This document shows, piece by piece, positions 34,615 to 43,588 of a stretch of DNA of 64,000 nt. Below the pieces are notes generated by a model, which was given only the letters and a program-made list of their open reading frames with translations, did no database searches and was not told the origin of the DNA. The DNA is from Streptomyces sp. NBC_01476 (lineage in GTDB: Bacteria > Actinomycetota > Actinomycetes > Streptomycetales > Streptomycetaceae). Location of the stretch: NCBI RefSeq assembly GCF_036227265.1, contig NZ_CP109446.1:5214001-5278000 (forward strand), written 5' to 3'. The first letter of the stretch is position 1. Each line of letters opens with the position of its first letter. Position numbers and translations under genes: made by a program.

Positions 34615-35450
34615 CCGCCGTGACCACCCTCGCGCCCACCGCCCGCGGCGGCCTCCTCGGGTCGGCCCACGACTCGCTGGTGGTCGCCAAGCGGAATCTG
34701 CTGCGGATGATGCGGATCCCCGAAGTGGTGATCTTCGGGCTCTTCCAGCCGATCATGTTCGTGGTGCTCTTCAGCTATGTCTTCGGCGGCTCGGTCCGGG
34801 TCGGCGGCTCCTTCAGCGCCGCGGACTACCGCGAGTTCCTGATGGCCGGCATCTTCGCCCAGACCGTCACCTTCGCCACCGCGGGCGCCGGCGCGGGCAT
34901 CGCCGACGACATGCACAAGGGCCTGATCGACCGGTTCCGCTCGCTGCCGATGTCGCGCGGCGCGGTGCTCACCGGCCGCACCCTCGCGGACCTGGTGCAG
35001 ACCCTGCTGACCGTGATCGTGCTGGCCGTGGTCGGCGTCCTGGTCGGCTGGCGGATCCACCACGGCGTGCCGAAGATGCTCGGCGCCTTCCTGCTGCTGC
35101 TCCTGCTCGGCTACGCCTTCTCCTGGATCGGCGCGCTGATCGGCCTGACGGTGCGCACCCCCGAGGCGGCCACCTCGGGCGGCCTGATCTGGCTCTTCCC
35201 GGTCACCTTCGTCTCCAACGCCTTCGTGGACCCGTCCGGGATGACCCCGTGGCTGCGGCACGTCGCCGAGTGGAATCCGTTCAGCGCGACCGTCCAGGCG
35301 TGCCGGGTGCTCTTCGGCAACCCGGGCGCGGTGCAGTCCAGTGCCTGGCCGATGGAGCACCCGGTGTGGGCGTCGCTGGCCTGGTCGGTGGTGATCATCG
35401 CGGTCTTCCGGACGCTGGCGGTCCGCAAGTACCGGTCGGCGACGGCGTAG
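34611..35450 (+). CDS. ABC-2 type transporter permease
   Basis: 279-aa membrane subunit with six predicted spans (about 38-58, 75-98, 120-145, 150-172, 183-203, 250-270) and the ABC-2 signature region GLIDRFRSLPMSRGAVLTGRT before span 3. GTG 34611 overlaps the ATPase stop codon (GTGA), so the two proteins are coupled. Together they form a half-transporter pair of the DrrAB kind, used for drug or glycolipid export. Confidence 0.92.
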   Translation: MTAVTTLAPTARGGLLGSAHDSLVVAKRNLLRMMRIPEVVIFGLFQPIMFVVLFSYVFGGSVRVGGSFSAADYREFLMAGIFAQTVTFATAGAGAGIADDMHKGLIDRFRSLPMSRGAVLTGRTLADLVQTLLTVIVLAVVGVLVGWRIHHGVPKMLGAFLLLLLLGYAFSWIGALIGLTVRTPEAATSGGLIWLFPVTFVSNAFVDPSGMTPWLRHVAEWNPFSATVQACRVLFGNPGAVQSSAWPMEHPVWASLAWSVVIIAVFRTLAVRKYRSATA

Positions 35451-35558
35451 GTCACCGCCGCCTGAGCGGGCGAGCCCCGGCTCCCGGAGTCACCTCCGGC
35501 GGCCGGGGCCCGTTCGTCCACCCGGTTGCCCGGTCCGCCGGAGCGTGCCCGGCGGCCG

Positions 35559-36056
35559 CTAGCCCCGGTACGGCTTCACGTCGAGGATCTTCACCGACGC
35601 CGTCTTGCCGTTCGGCAGTTCGTACGTCGCGTCGTCACCGGTCCGCTTGCCGGTCACCCCGGTGCCGAGCGGCGACTGCGGCGAGTACGTCTCCAGGTCG
35701 TCGGCGACACCCTCGCGCGAGCCCAGCAGGAAGGTCACCGTGTCGTCGGGGTCCCCGTCGAACGCGATGGTGACGATCATGCCCGGCGCCACCACGCCGT
35801 CGTCGGCCGGCGCCTCGCCCACCTTGGCGGTCTCCAGGATCTGGTTCAGCTGGCGAATCCGCAGCTCCAGCTTGCCCTGGTCCTCGCGCGCCGCGTGGTA
35901 ACCCGCGTTCTCCTTGAGATCGCCTTCCTGGCGGGCTTCCTCGATCTTGGCGACGATCTCGGCGCGTGCCGGACCAGACAGATTCTCCAGCTCGGCCTTG
36001 AGCTGGTCATACGCCGCCTGGGTCAGCCAGGTGACGTTGTCGCTGGTCTGGGTCAC
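35559..36056 (-). CDS. greA: Transcription elongation factor GreA
   Basis: 165 aa. The N-terminal coiled coil inserts into the RNA polymerase secondary channel and rescues backtracked complexes by transcript cleavage. Coiled coil: WLTQAAYDQLKAELENLSGP to LRIRQLNQILETA (about 9-82), with tip acidic residues in EARQEGDLKENAGY. C-terminal FKBP-like domain has DDTVTFLLGSRE and SPLGTGVTGKRTGD. GTG 36056 is preceded by GAGGAG. Located downstream of a DUF4307 gene on the same strand. Confidence 0.95.
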   Translation of the reverse strand: MTQTSDNVTWLTQAAYDQLKAELENLSGPARAEIVAKIEEARQEGDLKENAGYHAAREDQGKLELRIRQLNQILETAKVGEAPADDGVVAPGMIVTIAFDGDPDDTVTFLLGSREGVADDLETYSPQSPLGTGVTGKRTGDDATYELPNGKTASVKILDVKPYRG

Positions 36057-36243
36057 AGGTGCTCCTCGTCGGTACTGTTCATGCCGTGTGCTTCCCCCGC
36101 GAGCCGGTACGGGCACATCCCCGGTGAACAATTGCATTGCCACCGGCCGCAGGGACGAAACCACGAGCCTAACAATTACCGGCCGTGGACGGGAGCAACC
36201 GGCGCGCTCACGGACGTTTCCCCGGCTTCCCGGCGCCCCTTGA

Positions 36244-36333
36244 TCGGGTCCTTGAGTCGGGTCCTTGAGTCAGGTCCTTGATTGGGTCCTTGAGTCAGGC
36301 TCTTGGGTCAGGTCCCTGGGTCAGGTCCCTGGA
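36244..36333. repeat. Degenerate 14-15 bp tandem repeat between greA and DUF4307 genes
   Basis: About six imperfect units of GGGTCCTTGAGTCAG, drifting to GGTCCCTGGGTCA toward 36330 and ending at the DUF4307 stop codon. Not coding. Confidence 0.75.
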
Positions 36334-36789
36334 TCAGCTCCCGGACGCGGTCTCGCAGCTCACCAGCTCGCCGGTCGCGCCGAGCGCGGTGGTCTTCACC
36401 GTCACCACCGTGTCCACCTGCTTGGCGTGCTGGCTGAGCCGGACGTCCTTGCGGCCGACCTCGTTGTGGTCCGCGTCCTCCGACCGGAGTGTGCACACCG
36501 CCGTGTCGCCCGCGCCCTTGTGCACTTCCAGGTGGATCTCGACCGCCTGGTCGCTGACCACCTTGAAGGCGACGACCTGCGCGCTGACGCCGCTGGCGGT
36601 CACATAGCTGTAGCCGTACCAGCCGAGGAGCACGGCCGCCACCGCGCCCACTACGATGGCTGCGGCCTTCAGTCTGCGGTCCGCGCGGGCGTCCGCGCCC
36701 GGGCTGTGGAGCCGGTCCTGGCGGCCGTAGCGGCCCTCGGGCAGGGAGGGCGACGGGGAGTCCGGCGGGCCTGACTGCACGGCCGTCAT
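36334..36789 (-). CDS. DUF4307 single-pass membrane protein
   Basis: 151 aa. Disordered N-terminal 35 residues, one membrane helix AAAIVVGAVAAVLLGWYGYS (about 42-61), then an outside beta-rich domain (VVAFKVVSDQAVEIHLEVHK, CTLRSEDADHNEVGRKDV) with two Cys that could form a disulfide. This is the actinobacterial DUF4307 family, whose gene lies beside mca and greA in most relatives (recollection). ATG follows GGGAGGA. Divergent from mca. Function unknown. Confidence 0.85.
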   Translation of the reverse strand: MTAVQSGPPDSPSPSLPEGRYGRQDRLHSPGADARADRRLKAAAIVVGAVAAVLLGWYGYSYVTASGVSAQVVAFKVVSDQAVEIHLEVHKGAGDTAVCTLRSEDADHNEVGRKDVRLSQHAKQVDTVVTVKTTALGATGELVSCETASGS

Positions 36790-36940
36790 GATCGTTCCTC
36801 CCGTTCGGGGACCACGGAATTATTCGTCCCCTCGCTCGGTCACTATAGAAGGCGCCTTCCCGACCGGTGTGAGGGGGCCGAGGCAGGACCGGAGACCTGA
36901 TGCGGCCCACCAGGACCACGAATACGACGAGGACACAGCG

Positions 36941-37807
36941 TTGACTGAACAGCTGCGATTGATGGCCGTGCACGCCCACCCCGACGACGAGTCGAGCAAG
37001 GGCGCGGCCACCATGGCCAAGTACGTGTCCGAGGGGGTGGACGTCCTGGTGGCGACCTGCACCGGGGGCGAGCGCGGCTCCGTACTCAACCCCAAGCTTC
37101 AGGGCGACCCCTACATCGAGGAGCACATCCACGAGGTGCGGGCCCGCGAGATGGACGAGGCCCGGCAGATCCTCGGCGTCAAGCAGGCCTGGCTCGGCTA
37201 TGTGGACTCGGGGCTCCCCGAGGGCGACCCGCTGCCGCCACTGCCCGAGGGCTGCTTCGCCCTGCAGGAGATCGAGGTCGCGGCCGGCACGCTGGTGAAG
37301 CTGATCCGCGAGTTCAAGCCGCAGGTGATCACCACCTACGACGAGAACGGCGGCTATCCGCACCCCGACCACATCATGACCCACAAGATCTCGGTGGTGG
37401 CCTTCGAAGCCGCCGGCGACCCGGACCGCTATCCGGAGGCCGGTGAGCCCTGGACCCCGTCGAAGCTCTACTACAACCAGGGCTTCAACCGGCCCAGGAC
37501 CGTCGCCCTCCATGAGGCACTGCTGGCCCGCGGCCTGGAGTCCCCGTACGAGGAGTGGCTCAAGCGCTGGGAGGAGTTCGCCCGGCCGGAGCGCAATCTC
37601 ACCACGCACGTGCCGTGCGCCGACTTCTTCGAGATCCGGGACAAGGCGCTGCTCGCGCACGCCACCCAGATCGACCCCGACGGCGGCTGGTTCAAGGTCC
37701 CGATGGAGATCCAGCGCGAGGTCTGGCCCACCGAGGACTACGAACTCGCCACCTCCCGCGTCGATGTCTCGCTCCCCGAGGACGACCTCTTTGCGGGCCT
37801 CAGGTAG
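36941..37807 (+). CDS. mca: Mycothiol S-conjugate amidase
   Basis: 288-aa zinc hydrolase that cleaves mycothiol S-conjugates to a mercapturic acid and GlcN-Ins, detoxifying electrophiles; mycothiol is specific to actinobacteria. LmbE/PIG-L fold: zinc motif AHPDDES (about 12-18), CTGGERGS, TYDENGGYPHPDH with a further zinc His. The start is TTG 36941: GAGGA lies about 9 nt upstream and the product begins TEQLRLMAVHAHPDDE, as in other Mca proteins; there is no better ATG or GTG. Mca is preferred over MshB by the EEFARPERNLTTHV region and length. Confidence 0.93.
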   Translation: MTEQLRLMAVHAHPDDESSKGAATMAKYVSEGVDVLVATCTGGERGSVLNPKLQGDPYIEEHIHEVRAREMDEARQILGVKQAWLGYVDSGLPEGDPLPPLPEGCFALQEIEVAAGTLVKLIREFKPQVITTYDENGGYPHPDHIMTHKISVVAFEAAGDPDRYPEAGEPWTPSKLYYNQGFNRPRTVALHEALLARGLESPYEEWLKRWEEFARPERNLTTHVPCADFFEIRDKALLAHATQIDPDGGWFKVPMEIQREVWPTEDYELATSRVDVSLPEDDLFAGLR

Positions 37808-37815
37808 GCCTGGGT

Positions 37816-37821
37816 GACAAT
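37816..37821 (+). promoter_or_regulatory. Candidate -10 box (GACAAT), leaderless start of small gene
   Basis: GACAAT, 7 nt, GTG 37829, the same arrangement as before lpdA. It gives the small gene its own promoter 9 bp after mca. Confidence 0.5.
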
Positions 37822-37828
37822 GGTGGGC

Positions 37829-38098
37829 GTGAACCAGACCCACGCCCTCCACCAGCTCGCGCCGCTCGCCGCCGAGCTGGACGACAACAAGGTGACGCCG
37901 GGGCTCCTCGGATTCGTGATCTTCGCTGTTATCGCCCTCGGACTGTGGGCGCTCATGAAGAACATGGGCAAGCAGATGAAGAAGATCGACTTCGAGGAGC
38001 AGCCGGACGGCGCGGTCCCGGCCGCGGACGACCAAACCCGCCGGGTCGCCGCGGCTCCGGTGCCGGCCGGCACCGAACCGAAGGCCCCGGAGGCCTGA
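37829..38098 (+). CDS. 89-aa single-pass membrane protein, unknown function
   Basis: Starts VNQTHALHQLAPLAAELDDN, one transmembrane helix LLGFVIFAVIALGLWALMKN (about 25-44), then a basic KQMKKIDFEE motif and a disordered Ala/Pro-rich cytoplasmic tail. GTG 37829 is preferred over ATG 37820 because of the GACAAT box at leaderless spacing. Downstream neighbour of mca, a conserved actinobacterial arrangement as I recall. No known domain. Confidence 0.75.
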   Translation: MNQTHALHQLAPLAAELDDNKVTPGLLGFVIFAVIALGLWALMKNMGKQMKKIDFEEQPDGAVPAADDQTRRVAAAPVPAGTEPKAPEA

Positions 38099-38240
38099 CC
38101 GGGACGTCCCGGGTGCCCCGCGGGGCCCGTTGTGAGGCGACCCGCCGGGCCCGCTGACGGGTACCCCGCGGGGCCTGCTGACGGGAGCGCTGCCGGGTGC
38201 CGCACCGGGCCCGCTGTCCGGCGGCCCGGCCGCCGTGCCT

Positions 38241-41200
38241 TCAGTGCCCGTCGCGCGGCGCCGGGGCGGTGAGCAGTTCCCGTGAGGAGCGGCGCGGTGT
38301 CATGCCGAGCTGCCACGCGTCCCAGGTGCCGCCCGGTGTGACCGAACCCCGCTCCAGCAGCAGCGCGTACGCCTCCGCGTACTCCTCCAGCTCCGGATCC
38401 CGCTCCGGATCCCGCTCCGGATCCCGCTCCGGATCCCGCGCCGGGTCGGCGGCGCCGAGCAGCGCGGTCAGCTCCTGCCGGGCCTGCCCGGTGCCCTCCT
38501 CGGTGAGCAGCGGCAGGATCGTGGCCCGCAGGAAGGCCGCCCAGTCCGCGCCCCGCCGGTCGCCCAGCCGGGTGAAGAGCCCGGCCGCCTCCTCCAGCAG
38601 GGTCAGCGCCTCCAGCAGCCGCCCGTTGCCCGCGTCGATGACCGCCAGCTCCACACAGGACCACGCCTCGCCGTGCTCCACCCCGATCCGGCGGAAGTCC
38701 TGCCGCGCGTCCTGCAGCAGCTGCCGGGCGAACCCGCTGTTGCGCAGATTGCCGGTACGGGCCGCCCGCTGGTCGCGGGTGACCCGCGCCGAGTGGTGCC
38801 GGGCGCAGGCCAGCCCGAAGACGTCCCGCATCCGGGAGAACATGCTCCGCGACCGCTCCAGCGTGCGCAGCGCCGCGTCGGTGTCACCGCTCTCCTCCAA
38901 CGCCTGCCCGAGGTAGTACAGCGTCCACGCCTCACCGCGGGCGTCCTCGCTCGCCCGGTGCCGCTGCAGCGCCTCGTCCAGGTCGCGGGCCGCGTCCCGG
39001 GCCTGCCCGCGCAGCAGCAGGGTCCGCGCCAGCTGGGTCGCGGTCCACGCGGTGCCGCGGCCGTCACGGGCCAGCGCGTACGCCTGCCCGGCCGCCCGCA
39101 GCTCCGCCTCCCCGTCGTCCAGCCGGCCCAGCAGCAGATACACCTGGCCCAGCTGGAGGTGCGCCCACGCCTCGCCCTGCACGCTCTCGTTCTCCCGGTG
39201 CAGCGCCAGCGACTCGTGCAGCAGCTCCAGCGCCTCACCGAGCCGGCCCATGTCCCGCAGCACCGCGCCGAGCGCGTGCAGCGTCCAGGCCCGGTCCTCG
39301 TCCAGCTCCGGCGCCCGCTGGATCTCCAGCGCTTCCCGCAGCTTCTGCTCCGCCTCCCGCAGATTGCCCTGGTGGTGCAGCGTGATGCCGAGGCTGTCCA
39401 GCGCGCGGGCCGCGCCCACCGGGTGCTGGGCCTCGAAGTACAGGTCCACCACCGAACTCAGCGTGGAGCGCGCCTTGTCGAGCTCGCCGAGCTGCCGGGC
39501 CGCGATGCCGGTACGCCACTGCACCGAGCGCACCAGCACCGAGCGGTCCTCGTCCGGGCCCTTGCGGCCGCCCGCGCCGGCCTGCTGCGCGTGCGCCAAC
39601 TCGCTGATCTCGCCCAGCCGGTAGAGGTCGCCGCGCAGCAGGCAGTAGTCGCACAGCGCGCCGAGCAGCGCCTGTACGGCCGTCTTGTCGACGCCCTCGG
39701 TCTCGCGCAGCGCGGCGGTGATGAAGCTGGACTCCTCGTCCAGCCAGCGCAGCGCCGACTCCAGCGAGGCGAATCCGTGCGACCCGAACCGCCCGGCGCG
39801 GGTCGAGGTCTTCCCCTCCACCAGCCGTATCACGGTGTTGGCGAGATCCGCGTAGGAGCGGATCAGCCGTTCGTGGGCGGCGGCCCGCTCCACCGGGTCC
39901 TCCTCGTCCAGCAGCCGCGCGCCGGCGAAGGCCCGTACCAGGTCGTGCGGGCGGTAGCGGTGGCCGCGGACGTGTGCCAGCAGGCCGGCGGCGGTGAGTT
40001 CGGCGAGCCGGCGGGCGGCCTCGCGCTCGTCGGTGGCGAGCAGTGCGGCGGCTGCCGCGGCGCCGAAGCTGGCCCGGCCGGCCAGCGCGAGGCGGCGCAG
40101 CAGCCGGCGGTTGGGCTCGGCCAGGTCGTGGTAGCGCAGCGCGAGAATCCGGTCCAGCGGGTCCTGCGGGCCGAACATCTCGATGTCGGCGGCGAGCCGG
40201 GCGGCGCCGCCGTGCTCGGCCAGGGCGGTCCCGGCGATCCGCAGCGGCAGCGGGAGGCCGGTGCACAGGGTACGGAGCCGGTCCGCGTCGGCGTCGGTGG
40301 GACGCGGGGTGTCGGCGGGCCCGTCGCCCTTCCGGGTGCGGCCGGCCGCGGTCTCGGCCAGCAACTCCCGTATCTCGCCGGTTTCCAGCGCGCCCACCTC
40401 CAGGAAGTGCACGGCGGCGCCCGGCAGGTGCAGGTCGAACGGCTCGCGGGCGGTGACCAGCACCAGCGACTCGGAGCGCTCCGGCACCAGATCCCGGATC
40501 TGCCCGGCGTCCGTCGCGTCGTCGAGCACGATCACCACGGGTACGCCGGTGAGGTGCTGGCGGTACTGCTCGGTGAGGCGGCGCAGGTGCTGCTCGTGAT
40601 TCTGCCGCTCCCGGAAGAGGAGTTGGTCGCGCGGGGCGCCCAGCCGGTTCAGCAGGTGCAGCAGCGCGTCGCGGACCGGCAGCGGGGCCCGGCCGTCGCC
40701 GGCGCCGCGCAGGTCCACCACGCACGCGCCCCTGAACTGGTCGCGCAACTGCTGTGCGGCGCGCACCGCGAGGGTGCTGCGGCCGCTGCCGGGCGGGCCG
40801 TGCAGCACAACGACCGTGGCCCGCACCTCCGTTGACGCCCTGGCCTGGTGCACCCACTGGGTGATCCGCGCCATGTGCCGGCGCCGGCCAGTGAACGGGC
40901 CCTCGGCAGCCGGGAGATGGGCGAAGGACTGGTCGAGCAGGGCGCGGGTGCGGGCCGCGGCGCTGCGGTCGCCGCCGCCCGGGCGGCGGGGCGGTGGGAT
41001 ACGGGGCTGCGCGGGCTTCCTCACGGGGGCGGTCTCGGCCCGTTCCTCGTCGAGGAACGGGCGGATGCCGCGCCGTTCGACCGCGGCGAGCCACAGCAGC
41101 CGGGACTGCTCGGGCCCGCCGGGGGCGCCGACGCCGCCGCCGTGCCGGTCGCGGCCGGCCGCGAGGGTCGCGACCCCGGCGGCGCCGACCGCCACGCCGG

Positions 41201-41507
41201 CCACCAGGGCGGGGCCTGCCGCCAGGCCGAACCCCAGGTCCACGCCGAAGGCCACGACGGCGGCGACCCCGGCGGCCACGCCGGGTGCCTGACCCCGGCG
41301 GGCGGGGGGCCGCGCGGCCAGTGCGGCGCGGTAGGCGGCGTACTCCTCGGCCGCCGTGCCGGCGATCTCCTCCAGATGCTCCCGGCCCCGCTTGAGCAGC
41401 GCCTGCGCTTGTGCGTCCTGCCCGGCCAGCTGGGCCACCACCCGTTCCAGCAGCCGCTCCACCTCACCGCGGTCCGCGGCCCGCAATCCGCCCCGACCCT
41501 CCGTCAC
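38241..41507 (-). CDS. STAND ATPase (NB-ARC-like) with TPR repeats, membrane-associated
   Basis: 1088 aa. An N-terminal helical part is followed by an Ala/Gly/Val-rich hydrophobic region (about 75-117, two possible spans). The NTPase domain has Walker A GPPGSGRST (about 237-245), Walker B VVIVLDDATD (about 324-333), and a winged-helix part LALRYHDLAEPNRRLLRRLA. From about 640 onward there are about ten TPR units (e.g. GAARALDSLGITLHHQGN, GEAWTLYYLGQALEESGD). The C-terminus holds four RDPE units. It is built like AfsR without the SARP DNA-binding domain, so it is a signalling or sensor ATPase rather than a direct activator. GTG 41507 is chosen for its GGGGAGGG ribosome site; ATG 41606 is an alternative. 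Confidence 0.87.
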   Translation of the reverse strand: MTEGRGGLRAADRGEVERLLERVVAQLAGQDAQAQALLKRGREHLEEIAGTAAEEYAAYRAALAARPPARRGQAPGVAAGVAAVVAFGVDLGFGLAAGPALVAGVAVGAAGVATLAAGRDRHGGGVGAPGGPEQSRLLWLAAVERRGIRPFLDEERAETAPVRKPAQPRIPPPRRPGGGDRSAAARTRALLDQSFAHLPAAEGPFTGRRRHMARITQWVHQARASTEVRATVVVLHGPPGSGRSTLAVRAAQQLRDQFRGACVVDLRGAGDGRAPLPVRDALLHLLNRLGAPRDQLLFRERQNHEQHLRRLTEQYRQHLTGVPVVIVLDDATDAGQIRDLVPERSESLVLVTAREPFDLHLPGAAVHFLEVGALETGEIRELLAETAAGRTRKGDGPADTPRPTDADADRLRTLCTGLPLPLRIAGTALAEHGGAARLAADIEMFGPQDPLDRILALRYHDLAEPNRRLLRRLALAGRASFGAAAAAALLATDEREAARRLAELTAAGLLAHVRGHRYRPHDLVRAFAGARLLDEEDPVERAAAHERLIRSYADLANTVIRLVEGKTSTRAGRFGSHGFASLESALRWLDEESSFITAALRETEGVDKTAVQALLGALCDYCLLRGDLYRLGEISELAHAQQAGAGGRKGPDEDRSVLVRSVQWRTGIAARQLGELDKARSTLSSVVDLYFEAQHPVGAARALDSLGITLHHQGNLREAEQKLREALEIQRAPELDEDRAWTLHALGAVLRDMGRLGEALELLHESLALHRENESVQGEAWAHLQLGQVYLLLGRLDDGEAELRAAGQAYALARDGRGTAWTATQLARTLLLRGQARDAARDLDEALQRHRASEDARGEAWTLYYLGQALEESGDTDAALRTLERSRSMFSRMRDVFGLACARHHSARVTRDQRAARTGNLRNSGFARQLLQDARQDFRRIGVEHGEAWSCVELAVIDAGNGRLLEALTLLEEAAGLFTRLGDRRGADWAAFLRATILPLLTEEGTGQARQELTALLGAADPARDPERDPERDPERDPELEEYAEAYALLLERGSVTPGGTWDAWQLGMTPRRSSRELLTAPAPRDGH
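38391..38438 (-). repeat. Four perfect 12-bp repeats inside the STAND gene (RDPE units)
   Basis: CTCCGGATCCCG repeated four times without change, in frame, encoding the RDPE series before LEEYAEAY. A recent in-frame expansion, probably variable between strains. Confidence 0.9.
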
Positions 41508-41599
41508 ACGCCCTCCCCGTCCCTCCGCCACAACCCATGGGTGGGTTTGGTGCCCGCCCCGACCCCCCATCAAGCCCCCACCGCCGGAAGTGTCCCCAC

Positions 41600-41725
41600 C
41601 GGACATGGTTGCCCCGCAGGGGCGCGGGGAACTGCGCGCTCAGCCCCCACCGGCGGGTGTGTGCCCACCGGGCGTGGTTGCCCCGTAGGGGCGCGAGGAA
41701 CTGCGCGAGCAACCCCCACCGGCCC
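41600..41725. repeat. Dispersed palindromic intergenic repeat (member 6)
   Basis: Two units with GTTGCCCCGCAGGGGCGCGG or GTTGCCCCGTAGGGGCGCGA followed by GGAACTGCGCG, joined by a CCCCCACCGGCGGGTGTGTG linker. Lies between the ECF42 stop and the STAND gene start. Confidence 0.85.
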
Positions 41726-41754
41726 GCAGAAGGCCCTCCGTCACGCACCGCAGG

Positions 41755-43053
41755 TCACGCACCGCAGGTACCCGCTCGGCCCAAAAGAAAAACCCGCTCC
41801 GCCCCGTTCCGCGTCAGCCCCGCCGCTCGCCGGAACTCGGCGCGAGCCTCCTCCCCCCTCCCCACCCGCGCCAGCAGATCCCCCCGCACCGCCGGAAGCA
41901 AGTGGTAGCCGTCGAGCGTCCCCGTCGCCGCCAGCGCGTCGACCAGGGCGAGCCCGGCCGCGGGCCCCCGGGCCATCCCGACGGCCACCGCCCGGTTGAG
42001 CTCGACCACCGGCGAGGGAGCCCGCACCGCGAGCGCCCCGTAAAGCGCCGCGACCGCCGCCCAGTCCGTCTCCTCCGCCGACACCGCACGGGCGTGGCAC
42101 GCCGCGATCGCCGCCTGCAAGGCGTACGGACCCGGCCCGGCCCCCCGCACCCGCGCCGCCGCGTCCGCCCGGGCCAGCGCGGCGAACCCACGGCGGATCA
42201 GCAGCATGTCCCACCGCCCGCGGTCCTGTTCCGGCAGCGGCACCGGCACGGGCGCCTGGCGGGCCGCCGCCCGCGACGCCTGGATCTCCAGCAGCGCCGC
42301 CAGGCCGTGCACCTCCGGCTCGCGCGGCAGCAGCCCGGCCAGTACCCGGGCCAGCCGCAGCGCGTCCTCGCAGAGCCCCGGCCGCATCCAGTCGTCACCG
42401 GCGGTCGCCGCGTACCCCTCGTTGAAGATCAGGTACACCACCTCCAGCACGGACGCGAGCCGTTCGCCGAGCGCGTCCCCCGACGGCACCTCGAACGGCA
42501 CCCGCTCCCGCGCCAGCGTCCGCTTCGCCCGGACGATCCGCTGGGCCACCGTCGGTTCGGCGACCAGGAAGGCCCGGGCGATCTCGTCCGTGGTCAGTCC
42601 GCCGAGGAGCCGCAGGGTCAGGGCGACGCGGCCCTCGCGGGGGAGTACGGGGTGGCACGCGACGAACACCAGCCGCAGCAGGTCGTCCTCGATCTCCTCC
42701 GGGCCTGCCGGTCCCTCCTGCGCCTCGGCCAGCTCGTGCCCGAGCAGCCGCAGCTTGCGCGCGAAGGTCTCGTTACGGCGGATCCGGTCGACCGCGCGCC
42801 GCCTGGCGGTGGTCATCAGCCACGCCCCGGGGTTGCGCGGCACCCCCTCCCGCGGCCACTGCTCCAGCGCGGCGACCAGCGCGTCCTGCGCCAACTCCTC
42901 GGCGACGCCTATGTCGTGGACGATCCGGGTCAGCCCGGCGATCAGCCGCGGGGACTCGATCCGCCACACGGCGTCGACCGTGCGGCCCACCGACGCGCGG
43001 TCGGCGGCCGCGGGCGGGGGCGCGTCGTCTGCTGTCACGAGCACCCATCTCAC
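41755..43053 (-). CDS. ECF42-type RNA polymerase sigma factor with C-terminal TPR-like extension
   Basis: 432 aa. Sigma region 2 at about 25-95 (VWRIESPRLIAGLTRIVHD, AWLMTTARRRAVDRIRR) and region 4 at about 130-185 (REGRVALTLRLLGGLTTDEIARAFLVAEPTVAQRIVRAKRTL). Then a long helical extension (DUF6596-like; LASVLEVVYLIFNEGYAA through LARVGRGEEARAEFRRA) typical of the ECF42 group, which has no anti-sigma factor and needs this extension for control. The adjacent upstream gene encodes a DGPF protein, the usual ECF42 partner. Start is uncertain: ATG 43053, or GTG 43038 giving VTADDAPPP. Confidence 0.9.
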   Translation of the reverse strand: MRWVLVTADDAPPPAAADRASVGRTVDAVWRIESPRLIAGLTRIVHDIGVAEELAQDALVAALEQWPREGVPRNPGAWLMTTARRRAVDRIRRNETFARKLRLLGHELAEAQEGPAGPEEIEDDLLRLVFVACHPVLPREGRVALTLRLLGGLTTDEIARAFLVAEPTVAQRIVRAKRTLARERVPFEVPSGDALGERLASVLEVVYLIFNEGYAATAGDDWMRPGLCEDALRLARVLAGLLPREPEVHGLAALLEIQASRAAARQAPVPVPLPEQDRGRWDMLLIRRGFAALARADAAARVRGAGPGPYALQAAIAACHARAVSAEETDWAAVAALYGALAVRAPSPVVELNRAVAVGMARGPAAGLALVDALAATGTLDGYHLLPAVRGDLLARVGRGEEARAEFRRAAGLTRNGAERVFLLGRAGTCGA

Positions 43054-43099
43054 CAGGCCCCGGGCGCCCCCGCCAGACGAGCCCCCGCCCCTGCCCCCC

Positions 43100-43450
43100 T
43101 TACGCGGGCTCCTCGATCCGCCGGACCTCCGCGGTCAGCTCCCACGCGTCACCGTGGATCGCCAGGAACCGCGAGGCCCACTCCGCCGCCTCCTCCTGCG
43201 ACTTCGCCTGCAGGACGAAGTACCCGCCGACGACCTCCTTGGCCTCCGCGTACGGCCCGTCCACCACCGTCTGCTTCCCGTCCTTCAGCCGCAGCACGGT
43301 CCCCTCCTCCACCGGCCGCAGCCCCGCGGTGTCCAGCAGCACCCCGGCCCGCGTCATCTCCTCCAGCAGCTTCCCCATCTCCGTCATCAGCTCTTCACTC
43401 GGCCCCGCGGTCACCTCGGGGTCCACCTTCAGCAGCATCATGTAACGCAT
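43100..43450 (-). CDS. DGPF/YCII-domain protein, partner of ECF42 sigma factor
   Basis: 116 aa: MRYMMLLKVDPEVTAGPSEE and the signature VVDGPYAEAKEVVGGYFVLQA, the DGP(F/Y) motif that names the family. YCII-like ferredoxin fold. In known ECF42 loci such genes are co-transcribed with the sigma factor and are its targets. Here it ends 46 bp before the sigma gene on the same strand, so it is first in a two-gene operon. Biochemical role unknown. Confidence 0.9.
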   Translation of the reverse strand: MRYMMLLKVDPEVTAGPSEELMTEMGKLLEEMTRAGVLLDTAGLRPVEEGTVLRLKDGKQTVVDGPYAEAKEVVGGYFVLQAKSQEEAAEWASRFLAIHGDAWELTAEVRRIEEPA

Positions 43451-43588
43451 CGCGCCATCCTCGTCTCTCAGCGGAGCGGGCTTCTTCCCCCTCCCGCCTA
43501 CGCGTCGAACGACCCCCCGCGAAATCGACACCGACCCCGAGATCTTCTGAGAAGAGCCGGCGACCGGAGGTGCCACCCCCGGTATCCC

